Source of the DNA: Pseudodesulfovibrio hydrargyri
GTDB lineage: Bacteria > Desulfobacterota > Desulfovibrionia > Desulfovibrionales > Desulfovibrionaceae
NCBI RefSeq assembly: GCF_001874525.1
Contig: NZ_LKAQ01000001.1
Location: forward strand, 62,001 to 126,000
DNA length: 64,000 nt
Reading direction: 5' to 3'
Shown here: positions 36,623 to 44,981 of the stretch, in pieces
Numbering within the stretch: the stretch's first letter is position 1
How the letters are laid out: each line of letters begins with the position of its first letter
The notes under the pieces: generated by a model
Database searches by the model: none
Told to the model about the DNA's origin: nothing
The model's input: the letters and a program-made list of their open reading frames with translations, nothing else
Program-made: the position numbers and the translations under genes

Positions 36623-37816
36623 ATGAAACTCCTCTATCTCATAGCGGACGGCATGGGCGGCTGGCCCATGGACGAACTGGGCGGCAAGACCACCATGGAG
36701 GCCGCCGTCACGCCGAACATGGACGAACTGGCCGCCACCGGCGCGGTCGGCCTGGCCCAAACCGTGCCCGAGGGCATGGCCCCGGGCTCGGACGTGGCCA
36801 ACATGGCCCTGCTCGGCTTCGATCCGGCCGTCTACCACACCGGACGCGGCCCCATCGAGGCTGCCGCCCAGGGACTTGAACTCGGCCCGGACGACCTGGT
36901 CTGGCGGCTCAACCTGGTCACAGTCTCCAAGCTGACCATCGACGGGATCATGCGCGACTACTCGTCGGGTCACATCGCTTCGGAGATTTCCCGTCCCCTG
37001 GTGGAGAAACTCCAGGAAAAGCTCGGTAACGAGACCTATACCTTTTATCCGGGCATCCAGTACCGCCACTTGCTGGTCCAGAAGGACGGGGCGCTGACCG
37101 ACGACGCGGGGCTGTTCATCAACCCGCCCCACGACATCACGGACAAGCCGGTCAAGTTCGACCTGCGCGCCTTTTCGCGCAGCCCGGACCTGTGGGACCT
37201 GCTCTTCGAGGCACACGAGCTGCTGGCCGACCGGAGCGTGAACCGCTCGGCGGCCAACTCCATCTGGCCGTGGGGCCAGGGCCGTCCCCTGAACCTCCCG
37301 GACTTCAAGGAGACCTTCGGGCTCGACGGCGCGGTCATCTCGGCCGTGGACCTGATCAAGGGGCTCGGCTTCGCCTCCAACATGGCGGTCGTGGACGTGC
37401 CCGGCGCCACCGGCCTGCTCGACACCAACTACGAGGGCAAGGTGGAGGCGGCGATCAATTTCCTCAAGGACCACGACTTCGTCTTCGTGCACCTGGAAGG
37501 CCCGGACGAGTGCGGCCACGGCGGCAGCGCCAAGGACAAGGTAGAAGCCATCTCCCGGTTCGACGCGCGCATCGTCGCCCCACTGCGCGAGGCCCTCAAG
37601 GACGAGGAGACCGCCTGGATCGTGACCTGCGACCACTTCACGCCCATTGCGGAAAAGACCCACACCACCGACCCGGTGCCCTTCATCCTCAACGGGCCGG
37701 GCTGCGCCCCCTCGGGTGTGGACGGCTTCAGTGAGAAAAACGCCGCCTCGGGCCTGAAACTGGACAAGGGATACGAACTGCTGTCCCACGCCCTCAAGAC
37801 CTTCGGGATGAAGTGA
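36623..37816 (+). CDS. ApgM-like phosphotransferase, proposed homoserine kinase
   Basis: 397 residues of the alkaline-phosphatase superfamily, closest to archaeal-type cofactor-independent phosphoglycerate mutase. The nucleophilic Ser is in MAPGSDVANMALLGFDP near residue 55; metal ligands are in LIADGMGG, EGPDECGHGG and WIVTCDHFTP. A subgroup found beside hom is predicted to supply the homoserine kinase step of threonine synthesis in genomes lacking ThrB. Its position 11 bases after hom fits that. The family is certain; the kinase role rests on context. It overlaps the thioesterase start by one base. Confidence 0.85.
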   Translation: MKLLYLIADGMGGWPMDELGGKTTMEAAVTPNMDELAATGAVGLAQTVPEGMAPGSDVANMALLGFDPAVYHTGRGPIEAAAQGLELGPDDLVWRLNLVTVSKLTIDGIMRDYSSGHIASEISRPLVEKLQEKLGNETYTFYPGIQYRHLLVQKDGALTDDAGLFINPPHDITDKPVKFDLRAFSRSPDLWDLLFEAHELLADRSVNRSAANSIWPWGQGRPLNLPDFKETFGLDGAVISAVDLIKGLGFASNMAVVDVPGATGLLDTNYEGKVEAAINFLKDHDFVFVHLEGPDECGHGGSAKDKVEAISRFDARIVAPLREALKDEETAWIVTCDHFTPIAEKTHTTDPVPFILNGPGCAPSGVDGFSEKNAASGLKLDKGYELLSHALKTFGMK

Positions 37817-38235
37817 TGGCACCCAGGGCGCCCTTTCCCGAACGCGACGGCTGGTACACGCACTACGTGTCCTACGGTGAGACCGACGCCATGGCCGTGG
37901 TCTACCACGCCGAGTACCTGCACCTTTTCGAGCGCTCGCGCAGCGCGTTCATGCGCGAGACCGGCATCAGCTACCGGGTGGCCGAGGAGCGCGGAGTCAT
38001 GCTCCCGGTGCGCGAGGCCAACTGCCGTTACCGCACCCCCATCCGCTACGACGAACGCATCCACGTGCGCTGCGGCATCTCCAAGTGGGGCCGCGCCTCG
38101 GTGGAGTTCGTCTACGAGATCTGGAACGACGACAAGACCGTGCTCCACGCCACGGGCATGACCGGCCACGCCTGCGTCGACCTCACCGGAAAGCCGGTGG
38201 CCATTCCGGGATGGCTGAAGGAGCTGTTTCAATAA
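37816..38235 (+). CDS. YbgC/4HBT-type acyl-CoA thioesterase
   Basis: 139 residues in the hot-dog fold. The catalytic segment reads YGETDAMAVVYHAEYLHLFE, with Asp followed by a Tyr-His turn as in 4-hydroxybenzoyl-CoA and YbgC thioesterases. It hydrolyses acyl-CoAs in the cytoplasm; YbgC relatives are often near tol-pal genes, but here it is linked to the amino-acid operon. The ATG overlaps the stop of the preceding gene (TGATG), so translation is coupled. The substrate is unknown. Confidence 0.88.
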   Translation: MAPRAPFPERDGWYTHYVSYGETDAMAVVYHAEYLHLFERSRSAFMRETGISYRVAEERGVMLPVREANCRYRTPIRYDERIHVRCGISKWGRASVEFVYEIWNDDKTVLHATGMTGHACVDLTGKPVAIPGWLKELFQ

Positions 38236-38320
38236 CGCATCGGGATTGTAACTTATTTTTTTGTTTTTGAATTCAAACAACCGTTTGCTTTCCCGAACCA
38301 CCGGGGGTAGGCTTTTCGCC

Positions 38321-39106
38321 ATGCGAATAGACATACACACCCACGCCTTCCACAATAAGATCGCCGCCAAGGCGGTGGACCATCTGGTGGACCACTACGG
38401 CATCACCCCGGTGGGAACGGGCAGAGCCGACGACCTCATCGCGCGCCTGGACCGGGCGGGCCTGGACAAGGCCGTGGTGCTCGCCGCCGCCACCTCCCCC
38501 CATCAGGTCGTCCCGGCCAACAACTGGGCCATCGAACTACAGAAGACCGCGCCCCGGCTGATCCCCTTCGGCACCCTGCATCCCGGCTACGACCATAACG
38601 CCGAGGAACTGGAACGGCTGGCTGAGAACGGCATCCGCGGGCTGAAATTCCATCCCGACTTCCAGGGCTTCCGCATGGACGATCCCGCGTTCTACGATCT
38701 CATGGAGCTGGTGGACGAACGGTTCATCTGCATGTTCCACGTGGGCGACGACCTGCCGCCCGACCTGAATCCGTCCTGCCCCAGGAAGATGGCCGCCCTG
38801 CGCCGGGCCTTCCCCAAACCGGTCATGATCGCGGCCCACATGGGCGGACTCAAGCAGTGGGAATACGCCATGGAGCACCTGGCGGGGCTGGACGTGTACG
38901 TGGACTGCTCCAGCGTCATGGACTTCGTGGACGACGACCTGCTGAAACGGCTGGTCAAGGCATTCACCCCGGACCGCATCCTGTTCGGCAGCGACTATCC
39001 CCTGTACGACGCCGGGGACGAGATCAAGCGCATCACCAAACGGTTGAACCTGTCCGAGGAGCGTCTGGACGCCTTTTTGAACCGCGCGGACAACCTTTTC
39101 AGCTAG
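38321..39106 (+). CDS. Amidohydrolase-2 family metal-dependent hydrolase
   Basis: 261 residues, a TIM-barrel amidohydrolase related to ACMSD-type decarboxylases. Metal ligands: HTHAFH at the N-terminus (residues 6-11), His in GLKFHPDFQGF (about 112), His in MIAAHMGG, and Asp in FGSDYPLYDAG near the end. No signal peptide. The substrate is unknown; such proteins range from decarboxylases to hydrolases. It starts 85 bases after the thioesterase and may be expressed separately. Confidence 0.85.
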   Translation: MRIDIHTHAFHNKIAAKAVDHLVDHYGITPVGTGRADDLIARLDRAGLDKAVVLAAATSPHQVVPANNWAIELQKTAPRLIPFGTLHPGYDHNAEELERLAENGIRGLKFHPDFQGFRMDDPAFYDLMELVDERFICMFHVGDDLPPDLNPSCPRKMAALRRAFPKPVMIAAHMGGLKQWEYAMEHLAGLDVYVDCSSVMDFVDDDLLKRLVKAFTPDRILFGSDYPLYDAGDEIKRITKRLNLSEERLDAFLNRADNLFS

Positions 39107-39200
39107 AAAAAGTCCTGTTTTCCCATTTTTGCGTTGATAAACGAGTCGATTCAGGGCTAGATTAGGCCAATTGCTTCACCAACGTTTTCCGGAGTTCAGC

Positions 39201-39422
39201 ATGTCCGCATTGTCGAGACTGCTCGCCGCCTGCATCCTGGTTATCGGCCTGGCGGCCTGCATGACCACCAGCTACAAGATCACCACCACGAGCGGGCAGA
39301 TTTACATCGCCCAGGACCACCCCGTCTACGACGTGAGCACGGACACCTACGCCTTCACCGACGAAAATGGGCAGCAGGTGACCCTTGGCAAACAGGAAAT
39401 CAGGCTCATCAAGGAGCAGTAA
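39201..39422 (+). CDS. YgdI/YgdR-type small lipoprotein
   Basis: 73 residues starting at the ATG at 39201 behind a CCGGAG site. The signal peptide ends in lipobox GLAAC (lipidated Cys near residue 20). The mature part is a short SH3-like beta domain (YKITTTSGQIYIAQD, TYAFTDENGQQVTLGKQE) typical of YgdI/YgdR (DUF903) proteins. Function unknown. Ends with a terminator at 39466. Confidence 0.85.
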   Translation: MSALSRLLAACILVIGLAACMTTSYKITTTSGQIYIAQDHPVYDVSTDTYAFTDENGQQVTLGKQEIRLIKEQ

Positions 39423-39465
39423 GTCTTTCACATCAAATTGGCATTCACGAGGCTCTTTCTGCAAT

Positions 39466-39502
39466 AAGCCATGCCCCCGCTCCAGACGGGGCATGGCTTT
39501 TT
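39466..39502 (+). terminator. Terminator of the YgdI/YgdR-type gene
   Basis: AAGCCATGCCCC / GGGGCATGGCTT hairpin followed by TTTT. Confidence 0.85.
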
Positions 39503-39712
39503 CGACGTACTGCGGTTCAGGTCGGTAAAAACACACGATCGGGCAAATAGTCGTGGGCGCTGAAGCAGCCGCCCTTTGTGCCGAAGCGTGCTCTATCGAC
39601 ACCATCAGTGGACCGAGCTAGGATTATTTCAAGATACATGGTGAAAGTATGGGCAATGATTCCCCCTTCGCAACCGGCTTTTTCGAACCTCATACAACGG
39701 AGAATCCTTACC

Positions 39713-40759
39713 ATGAGCAAAATCATTCACGCTTTGTGCGTGCTGGCCGTGCTATCCATTGCCGGTTGCGCCCACGATAAGACGTATAACCCGCATCTTA
39801 CGACGTCGCCTCTGAGCAACAGCTACCCGTGCAAGATGACAGTCTCCATTACGGCGGAAGGCAAGCCCGTGACCATTACCCGTACGGTGCGCATGCACGA
39901 GTATCTGACGGGAGGAATAGGGGATACCCATGAGCAGTGGACGCAGGGGGTGGTGTGGGTCCAGCATCGCCTGCCATCAGGCGCGGACATCTATCTCAGG
40001 GTTCCGCAGAAGAGAAGGCCAACACAGTTCAAGACCGATAGATGGGAGCTTGGCAAGGCATATTATATCGAGGATCCCGGTAAAATGGATGTCATCGAGG
40101 ATTATTCGGCGTCTTATAACCCGGATCGATTTGCTGAAGACGCCAACATAACCCGGTCTTCATGCGTAGCGAAATATGAGCGCATCAAAGGCCGTATTTC
40201 CGGCTATGACACGAACGACGAATATCTGATTGAAGGGAGTTCATACTACTACGAAAAGAACAATATCCCCTTTCATTCGGCGAGATATCGGGTTTCGTGG
40301 TTTTGGGAAATCGATCCCTCATACCATGCGGGACTCGCAGCATTCCTTTCCACCATCAAGGAAAAGACATTGTTTACTCGCGAGCAACTCTTCGCCGGTG
40401 CGAAGGATCATTTTGCGATTGCGCCTGGGGCCGGTCCTGCCGGAGATGTATGGCCTATGACGCCACTGAAATTACAGGAGCGCAATTTTACCACGCAAGC
40501 AAACAAGTCCGGCATAACTGTCATGACCAGGGACGACTCCATCGCGCCACCGGACAAGGGAGGCATTCTGTTTCCCCGCGATCAAGCGGTACTTGACTGG
40601 CTTGCGGACAAGACAATCACCATATTCGACGCAACGTATCCCGCAGTGCAGCTTTTTGAAAGGGATACCTACCTGTTCAATCCCGAAACGGAAAAGCTTT
40701 ACAGTTTCCATTTCCATGCCGAGGTATTGCACATTGTGGACACCCCGCCACGAATCTGA
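39713..40759 (+). CDS. Uncharacterised lipoprotein
   Basis: Not recognised. 348 residues from the ATG at 39713 behind GGAGA. The signal peptide ends at lipobox SIAGC near residue 19, so the protein is probably membrane anchored. The mature part is rich in beta-strand-like segments and aromatic residues (SGADIYLRV, GSSYYYEKNN, YRVSWFWEID) without a known domain. Base composition is less GC-rich than that of its neighbours, which suggests recent acquisition. It has its own 290-base upstream spacer and ends at a bidirectional terminator, so it is a single-gene unit. Confidence 0.75.
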   Translation: MSKIIHALCVLAVLSIAGCAHDKTYNPHLTTSPLSNSYPCKMTVSITAEGKPVTITRTVRMHEYLTGGIGDTHEQWTQGVVWVQHRLPSGADIYLRVPQKRRPTQFKTDRWELGKAYYIEDPGKMDVIEDYSASYNPDRFAEDANITRSSCVAKYERIKGRISGYDTNDEYLIEGSSYYYEKNNIPFHSARYRVSWFWEIDPSYHAGLAAFLSTIKEKTLFTREQLFAGAKDHFAIAPGAGPAGDVWPMTPLKLQERNFTTQANKSGITVMTRDDSIAPPDKGGILFPRDQAVLDWLADKTITIFDATYPAVQLFERDTYLFNPETEKLYSFHFHAEVLHIVDTPPRI

Positions 40760-40849
40760 AGACACTGCCGTCTAAAGCGTAAACACGGCGTACGGTCCAC
40801 GTGTCCTGTAATGCGCTTGAAGACGGCCAAAAACCGTTGCCCGGACATC

Positions 40850-40886
40850 AAAAAAGCCTCTCCCCGCCAAAGTGGGGAGAGGCTTT
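40850..40886. terminator. Bidirectional terminator, lipoprotein versus ABC permease
   Basis: AAAGCCTCTCCCC / GGGGAGAGGCTTT hairpin between convergent genes. Confidence 0.88.
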
Positions 40887-40907
40887 CATGGGCTTGCGCT
40901 GCGGAAG

Positions 40908-41618
40908 TCATCCCAGATCAGGGACGGCCCCTTTATCCTCACGGGCCCCGCTGCCCGCGGACAGCTTGCGCTCCAGGACGTTGAACAGACGGGAAAAGCC
41001 GAAGGTCAGCACCAGGTAGATGCAGCCCACGCCCAGCAAAAACGGCACGTAGGTGTAGTATCGCGCGCCCAGCACCTTGGCGGTGAACATCAGTTCGGCC
41101 ACGCCGATGGTCGAGATGAGCGACGAGTCCTTGAGCAGGACGATGAGCTCGTTGCCCAGCGGCGGAATCATCCGCTTCAGGGCCTGGGGCAGGATGACGT
41201 GGAACATGGCCTGGGTGTGGGACAGCCCGGTGCCGCGCGCGGCTTCCATCTGCCCCTTGTTGATGGACTGGATACCCGCGCGGATGATCTCGGCGTTGTA
41301 CGCCCCGCTGTTGATGCCCAGCGCCACGATGCCGGTGATCAAAGGGTCCGGGGTGAACCCGTCGCCGGTAGCCAGCATGTAGAGCTGCGGAAAGCCGAGG
41401 TAGAAGAAGAATATCTGGAGCAGCATGGGGGTGCCACGGATGACCTGGATGTAGGCATCGGCGAGCACCCGTATCTGGACGCGGCGGCTGATCCGCCCGG
41501 TCCCGGCCAGAATGCCGAGGACAAGCCCCAGGGCCAGGGCCCCGAAAGTCACCTGCAGGGTGATCCAGGCTCCGTTCAGAAGCATGTCCTGGTGTTTGAA
41601 AAGAAGGGAAAAATCCAT
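40908..41618 (-). CDS. Polar amino-acid ABC transporter permease
   Basis: 236 residues with five membrane segments. The HisM/GlnP-type inner-membrane signature is present (LLNGAWITLQVTFGALALGLVLG at the start, IRAGIQSINKGQMEAARGTGLSH for coupling to the ATPase). The start at 41618 has CAGGAG upstream. It follows the binding-protein gene by 60 bases, which include an attenuator-type hairpin. No cognate ATPase gene lies beside it. Confidence 0.9.
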   Translation of the reverse strand: MDFSLLFKHQDMLLNGAWITLQVTFGALALGLVLGILAGTGRISRRVQIRVLADAYIQVIRGTPMLLQIFFFYLGFPQLYMLATGDGFTPDPLITGIVALGINSGAYNAEIIRAGIQSINKGQMEAARGTGLSHTQAMFHVILPQALKRMIPPLGNELIVLLKDSSLISTIGVAELMFTAKVLGARYYTYVPFLLGVGCIYLVLTFGFSRLFNVLERKLSAGSGAREDKGAVPDLG

Positions 41619-41633
41619 CGCCAAAACTCCTGG

Positions 41634-41665
41634 AAAAAAGGGCCGGGGACGCACGCCCCCGGCCC
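41634..41665 (-). terminator. Intra-operon attenuator between binding protein and permease
   Basis: GGGCCGGGG / CCCCCGGCCC hairpin with a T run on the minus strand. Such sites in ABC operons let the binding protein be made in excess over the permease. Confidence 0.75.
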
Positions 41666-41678
41666 GGTTGCGGCTAAA

Positions 41679-42440
41679 CTAGAGATTCCACTTCTTGACG
41701 ATGGCGGCGTAGGCTCCGTCCGCCTTCACTTCTTCCAGCGCCTTGTTCAGGGCCTGCAGCAGGCCGTCGTTGCCCTTGCGGGTAATCATGGCGAATTCCT
41801 CGTAGGACAGAGGCTCGCCCGCACGCTTGAACTTGCCCTGCTTGACGAACTCGTCGGCCACGGAGATGTCGGCGATGACCGCGTCCGCGACCTTGTTGTT
41901 GAGCATCATGAAGGCGATGTTGTAGCTCTCGGGCTTGACCACTTCCGCGCCCTCGATCTTGTCGGCCTCCTGCTCGCCGGTGGTGCCCAGCTGGACCGCG
42001 ATCTTTTTGCCCTTGAGGTCGGCGGCGGACTGGATGTCCGAGTCGTTGCGGACCACGATGACCTGGCCGCTGGCGATGTAGGGGGCGGAGAAGCTGACCT
42101 GTTCGGCGCGCTCGGGAGAAATGGAGAAGCCGGACATGCCCATGTCCACCTGGCCGCTCTGAGTGGCGGTGACGATGGCCGCGAAGTCCATGGTCACCCA
42201 CTTGACCTTGACGCCCATCTTGGCGGCGATGGCGTTCAGGAGGTCCACGTCGAAGCCGACGCGCTCACCGCTGTCGCCGATGGCTTCGAACGGGGGATAG
42301 TCCGGGGAGTTGCCCACGGTGATGACGCCCGCGTCCTTGATCTTGTCCAGGGTGGTTGCGGCCTGGGCCAAGGTGGAAAAGGCGCACAGGGAAACGAGCG
42401 CGACGAGCGCGAGCAGCATGCGCATTTTGTTGAACTTCAT
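41679..42440 (-). CDS. Polar amino-acid ABC transporter substrate-binding protein
   Basis: 253 residues with a cleavable signal peptide (cleavage likely after LAQA near residue 27). Family-3 solute-binding protein: DAGVITVGNSPDYPPFEAI, the DMGMSGFSISPERA hinge region and LKGKKIAVQLGTTGE are characteristic. It binds an amino acid (specificity unknown) in the periplasm and delivers it to the permease at 40908. An inverted repeat GATTAAT / ATTAATC at 42460-42476 lies just upstream of its ribosome site and could be an operator. Confidence 0.92.
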   Translation of the reverse strand: MKFNKMRMLLALVALVSLCAFSTLAQAATTLDKIKDAGVITVGNSPDYPPFEAIGDSGERVGFDVDLLNAIAAKMGVKVKWVTMDFAAIVTATQSGQVDMGMSGFSISPERAEQVSFSAPYIASGQVIVVRNDSDIQSAADLKGKKIAVQLGTTGEQEADKIEGAEVVKPESYNIAFMMLNNKVADAVIADISVADEFVKQGKFKRAGEPLSYEEFAMITRKGNDGLLQALNKALEEVKADGAYAAIVKKWNL

Positions 42441-42459
42441 ATTTTTCTCCTTGCTGAAC

Positions 42460-42476
42460 GATTAATGGGATTAATC
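42460..42476. promoter_or_regulatory. Inverted repeat upstream of the amino-acid binding protein gene
   Basis: GATTAAT ggg ATTAATC, a perfect 7-bp dyad 20 bases before the start codon. An operator role is only suggested by position and symmetry. Confidence 0.35.
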
Positions 42477-42520
42477 CGGTCGGGGAACCGGGAAATATGT
42501 TTCATCGGCGGGAAGCCGAC

Positions 42521-44056
42521 TTAGTCGACGATGCCTGCCATGAGCGGGCCGACCTTGCGGGCGATGTCCTTGTCCGTGTTGTCCAGGACGCCCAGAATCC
42601 GACCCCGGTAGATGACCGCCACGCGGTCGGCCAGTTGCAGGGCCTCGTTGAGGTCGCCGGTGACCAGGAGCACCCCGGCCATTGCCCGGGTCTCGAGCAG
42701 CCGGTTCCAGACCTCCTCGGTGGCGGACACGTCCAGCCCCTGGGTGGGCTGCTCGGCCACGATAAGCTTGGGCTCGCGATAGAGTTCGCGGGCCAGCACG
42801 GCCTTCTGCAGGTTGCCGCCGGACAGCTGCCAGGCCAGGGCGTGGATGCGGCCGGGCCGGATGTCGAACTTCTCGATGAGCCGGGTGGTGTGCTTGGCGG
42901 CCTTCTTCTTGTCCAGCCAAGGCCCTTTGGCGAACCCCTTGCGCGTTGTCAGGAGCAGGTTGTCCACCAGATTCTGGTTGGGCAGCGTGGCCAGGCCGAG
43001 CCGGTCCTCGGGGATGTAGCACATGGACCGGTTCCAGGTGGATTCGGCGAAGAACTTGCGCCACGGCTTGCCCATGATGAAGACCGTGTCCTGCGGCGGC
43101 CGGATCAGGCCGGTGACGGCCTCGACCAGCGCCTTCTGGCCGTTGCCCGCCACGCCCACCAGGGCCACGATCTCGCCCCGGCGCACGTCCAGGTCCACCC
43201 CGGTCAGGCCGAGCCCGGTGAGATTCTTGACCTCCAGGACCTTGTCGCCGATCTCGGCGGGTTGGCGGTCCACCTCGAGCAGGACCTCCTTGCCGACCAT
43301 GCGCGAGGCCAGGTCCGCCTTGGACTCGATGGACGCCGGATCCAGCTCGCCCTCGATGCGGCCGCGCCGCAGGATGGCGATCTCATCGGCCAGGGCGATG
43401 ACCTCCTCCAGCTTGTGGGAGATGAAGATGATCGCCTTGCCCTGTTCGGTCATGCGCCACAGCGCTTCGAAAAGATTGCGGGTCTCCTCCGGGGTGAGGA
43501 CCGCCGTGGGCTCGTCGAAGATGAGGATACGGCTCTCGCGGTAGAGCAGCTTGAGGATCTCCACCAGCTGCCGCTCGCCCATGGACAGATCGCAAATGTG
43601 CGCGTCCGGGGCGATGTTCAGCCCGTACCGTTCGGCCAGCTCACCCACGCGATGTTCCATCTCGCGCGGGGAGACGAAAAAGCTCCCTTCCTGGCCGAGC
43701 AGGACGTTTTCGGCCACGGTCATGGAATCCACGAGCATGAAGTGCTGGTAGACCATGCCGATGCCCGCCCGGATGGCGTCCTTGGAGGAGGTGAAGCGCA
43801 CCGGTTCGCCGTCCACCTCTATCCATCCCTCGTCCGGCTTGTAGCGGCCCGCCAGCATGGACATCATGGTCGACTTGCCCGCCCCGTTCTCGCCGAGCAG
43901 CGCCTTGATTCGGCCCGGGTAGACGTCCAGGGTGATGGCGTCGTTGGCCAGAACCTTGCCGAACCGCTTGGTCAGCCCCTTGAGGCTGACCAAGGGCCGC
44001 GCGCCCTCGGGGATGGGCCGGGTGCGCACCGGCCGGACGAACATCTGGTCGGTCAC
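42521..44056 (-). CDS. Nucleoside-type ABC transporter, tandem ATPase
   Basis: 511 residues with two ABC domains. The first (about 25-250) has a full Walker A LGENGAGKST, signature LSMGERQLVEIL and Walker B LIFDEPTAVLT. The second (about 275-500) has a degenerate Walker A (GVAGNGQKAL), as is usual in this family. The arrangement is that of the BMP-linked transporters (B. subtilis YufO/NupO) that import nucleosides. GTG start at 44056 behind GGGGTAGGGCG. Last gene of the bmp-permease-permease-ATPase operon. The substrate is inferred from the binding protein family. Confidence 0.9.
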   Translation of the reverse strand: MTDQMFVRPVRTRPIPEGARPLVSLKGLTKRFGKVLANDAITLDVYPGRIKALLGENGAGKSTMMSMLAGRYKPDEGWIEVDGEPVRFTSSKDAIRAGIGMVYQHFMLVDSMTVAENVLLGQEGSFFVSPREMEHRVGELAERYGLNIAPDAHICDLSMGERQLVEILKLLYRESRILIFDEPTAVLTPEETRNLFEALWRMTEQGKAIIFISHKLEEVIALADEIAILRRGRIEGELDPASIESKADLASRMVGKEVLLEVDRQPAEIGDKVLEVKNLTGLGLTGVDLDVRRGEIVALVGVAGNGQKALVEAVTGLIRPPQDTVFIMGKPWRKFFAESTWNRSMCYIPEDRLGLATLPNQNLVDNLLLTTRKGFAKGPWLDKKKAAKHTTRLIEKFDIRPGRIHALAWQLSGGNLQKAVLARELYREPKLIVAEQPTQGLDVSATEEVWNRLLETRAMAGVLLVTGDLNEALQLADRVAVIYRGRILGVLDNTDKDIARKVGPLMAGIVD

Positions 44057-44060
44057 CGCC

Positions 44061-44978
44061 CTACCCCTCCGGCTCGATGTTGGTGCCGAGCGCGGCGGGC
44101 GCGTCGATGCGGCGGCCCCGCCAGGCGGACAGGATCAGGACCAGAATGGTCAGCAGATACGGAAGCATGAGCAGCAGAGAGGACGGCAGGTGCGTGCCCG
44201 CTGCCTGGAGCCGCAGCTGGAAGGCCATGACACCGCCGAAGAGGTACGCGCCGACCACGGCCCGGCCCGGACGCCAGAAGGCGAAGATGACCAGGGCCAC
44301 CGCGATCCAGCCGCGTCCGCCGGACAACCCGTTGGTCCACAGGTGGGTGTAGGCGAGCGACAGGTACGCCCCGCCGAGCCCGACCAGGAACCCGCCCGCG
44401 ATGACCGCGAGGTAGCGCAGCCGGATGGGCTTGAGCCCCGCCGCCGCGGCTGCGGCGGGCATCTCGCCCGTGGCGGCCACGTGCAGGCCGAGGCTGGTCC
44501 GCCTGAAGAAAAACCAGAACAGGACCGGGATCACGAAGGAGACGTAGACCAGCATGTCGTGCTTGAAGAAGATGTCGCCCAGGAACGGAATTTGCGAGAG
44601 CAGCGGGAAATTGAACGGATCGAAACCGGGCGCGGCCAGGCCGACGTACGGCACGCCGAGAAAATGGGTCAGTCCGCCGCCCAGGATGGTCAGGGCCAGG
44701 CCGGAGACCACCTGGTTGCCCAGGCAGGAGACGCAGACGAACGCGTGCAGGGAGGCCATGACCATTCCGGCGAAGCCGCCCGCCAGAAACCCGAGCCACG
44801 GCGAGCCGGTCACGAAGCTGGCCCAGAAGGCGGCCAGGGCGGACACGGCCATTATGCCTTCCACGCCGAGATTGAGCACTCCGCCCTTCTCGGTCATCAT
44901 CTCGCCCAGGGTGGCGTACAGGATGGGGGTGCCGGACTGCACCGTGGCCGCGAACAGCGGTATGAGGAAATCCCACAT
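44061..44978 (-). CDS. Nucleoside-type ABC transporter permease (YufQ type)
   Basis: 305 residues with eight to ten membrane segments, of the BPD_transp_2 family. The conserved segment GEMMTEKGGVLNLGVEGIM and the coupling region TGEMPAAAAAAGLKPIRLRY are present. It starts 3 bases after the other permease ends and 4 bases before the ATPase gene, so the operon is tight. It forms the second half of a heterodimeric inner-membrane channel. Confidence 0.9.
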   Translation of the reverse strand: MWDFLIPLFAATVQSGTPILYATLGEMMTEKGGVLNLGVEGIMAVSALAAFWASFVTGSPWLGFLAGGFAGMVMASLHAFVCVSCLGNQVVSGLALTILGGGLTHFLGVPYVGLAAPGFDPFNFPLLSQIPFLGDIFFKHDMLVYVSFVIPVLFWFFFRRTSLGLHVAATGEMPAAAAAAGLKPIRLRYLAVIAGGFLVGLGGAYLSLAYTHLWTNGLSGGRGWIAVALVIFAFWRPGRAVVGAYLFGGVMAFQLRLQAAGTHLPSSLLLMLPYLLTILVLILSAWRGRRIDAPAALGTNIEPEG

Positions 44979-44981
44979 GGC

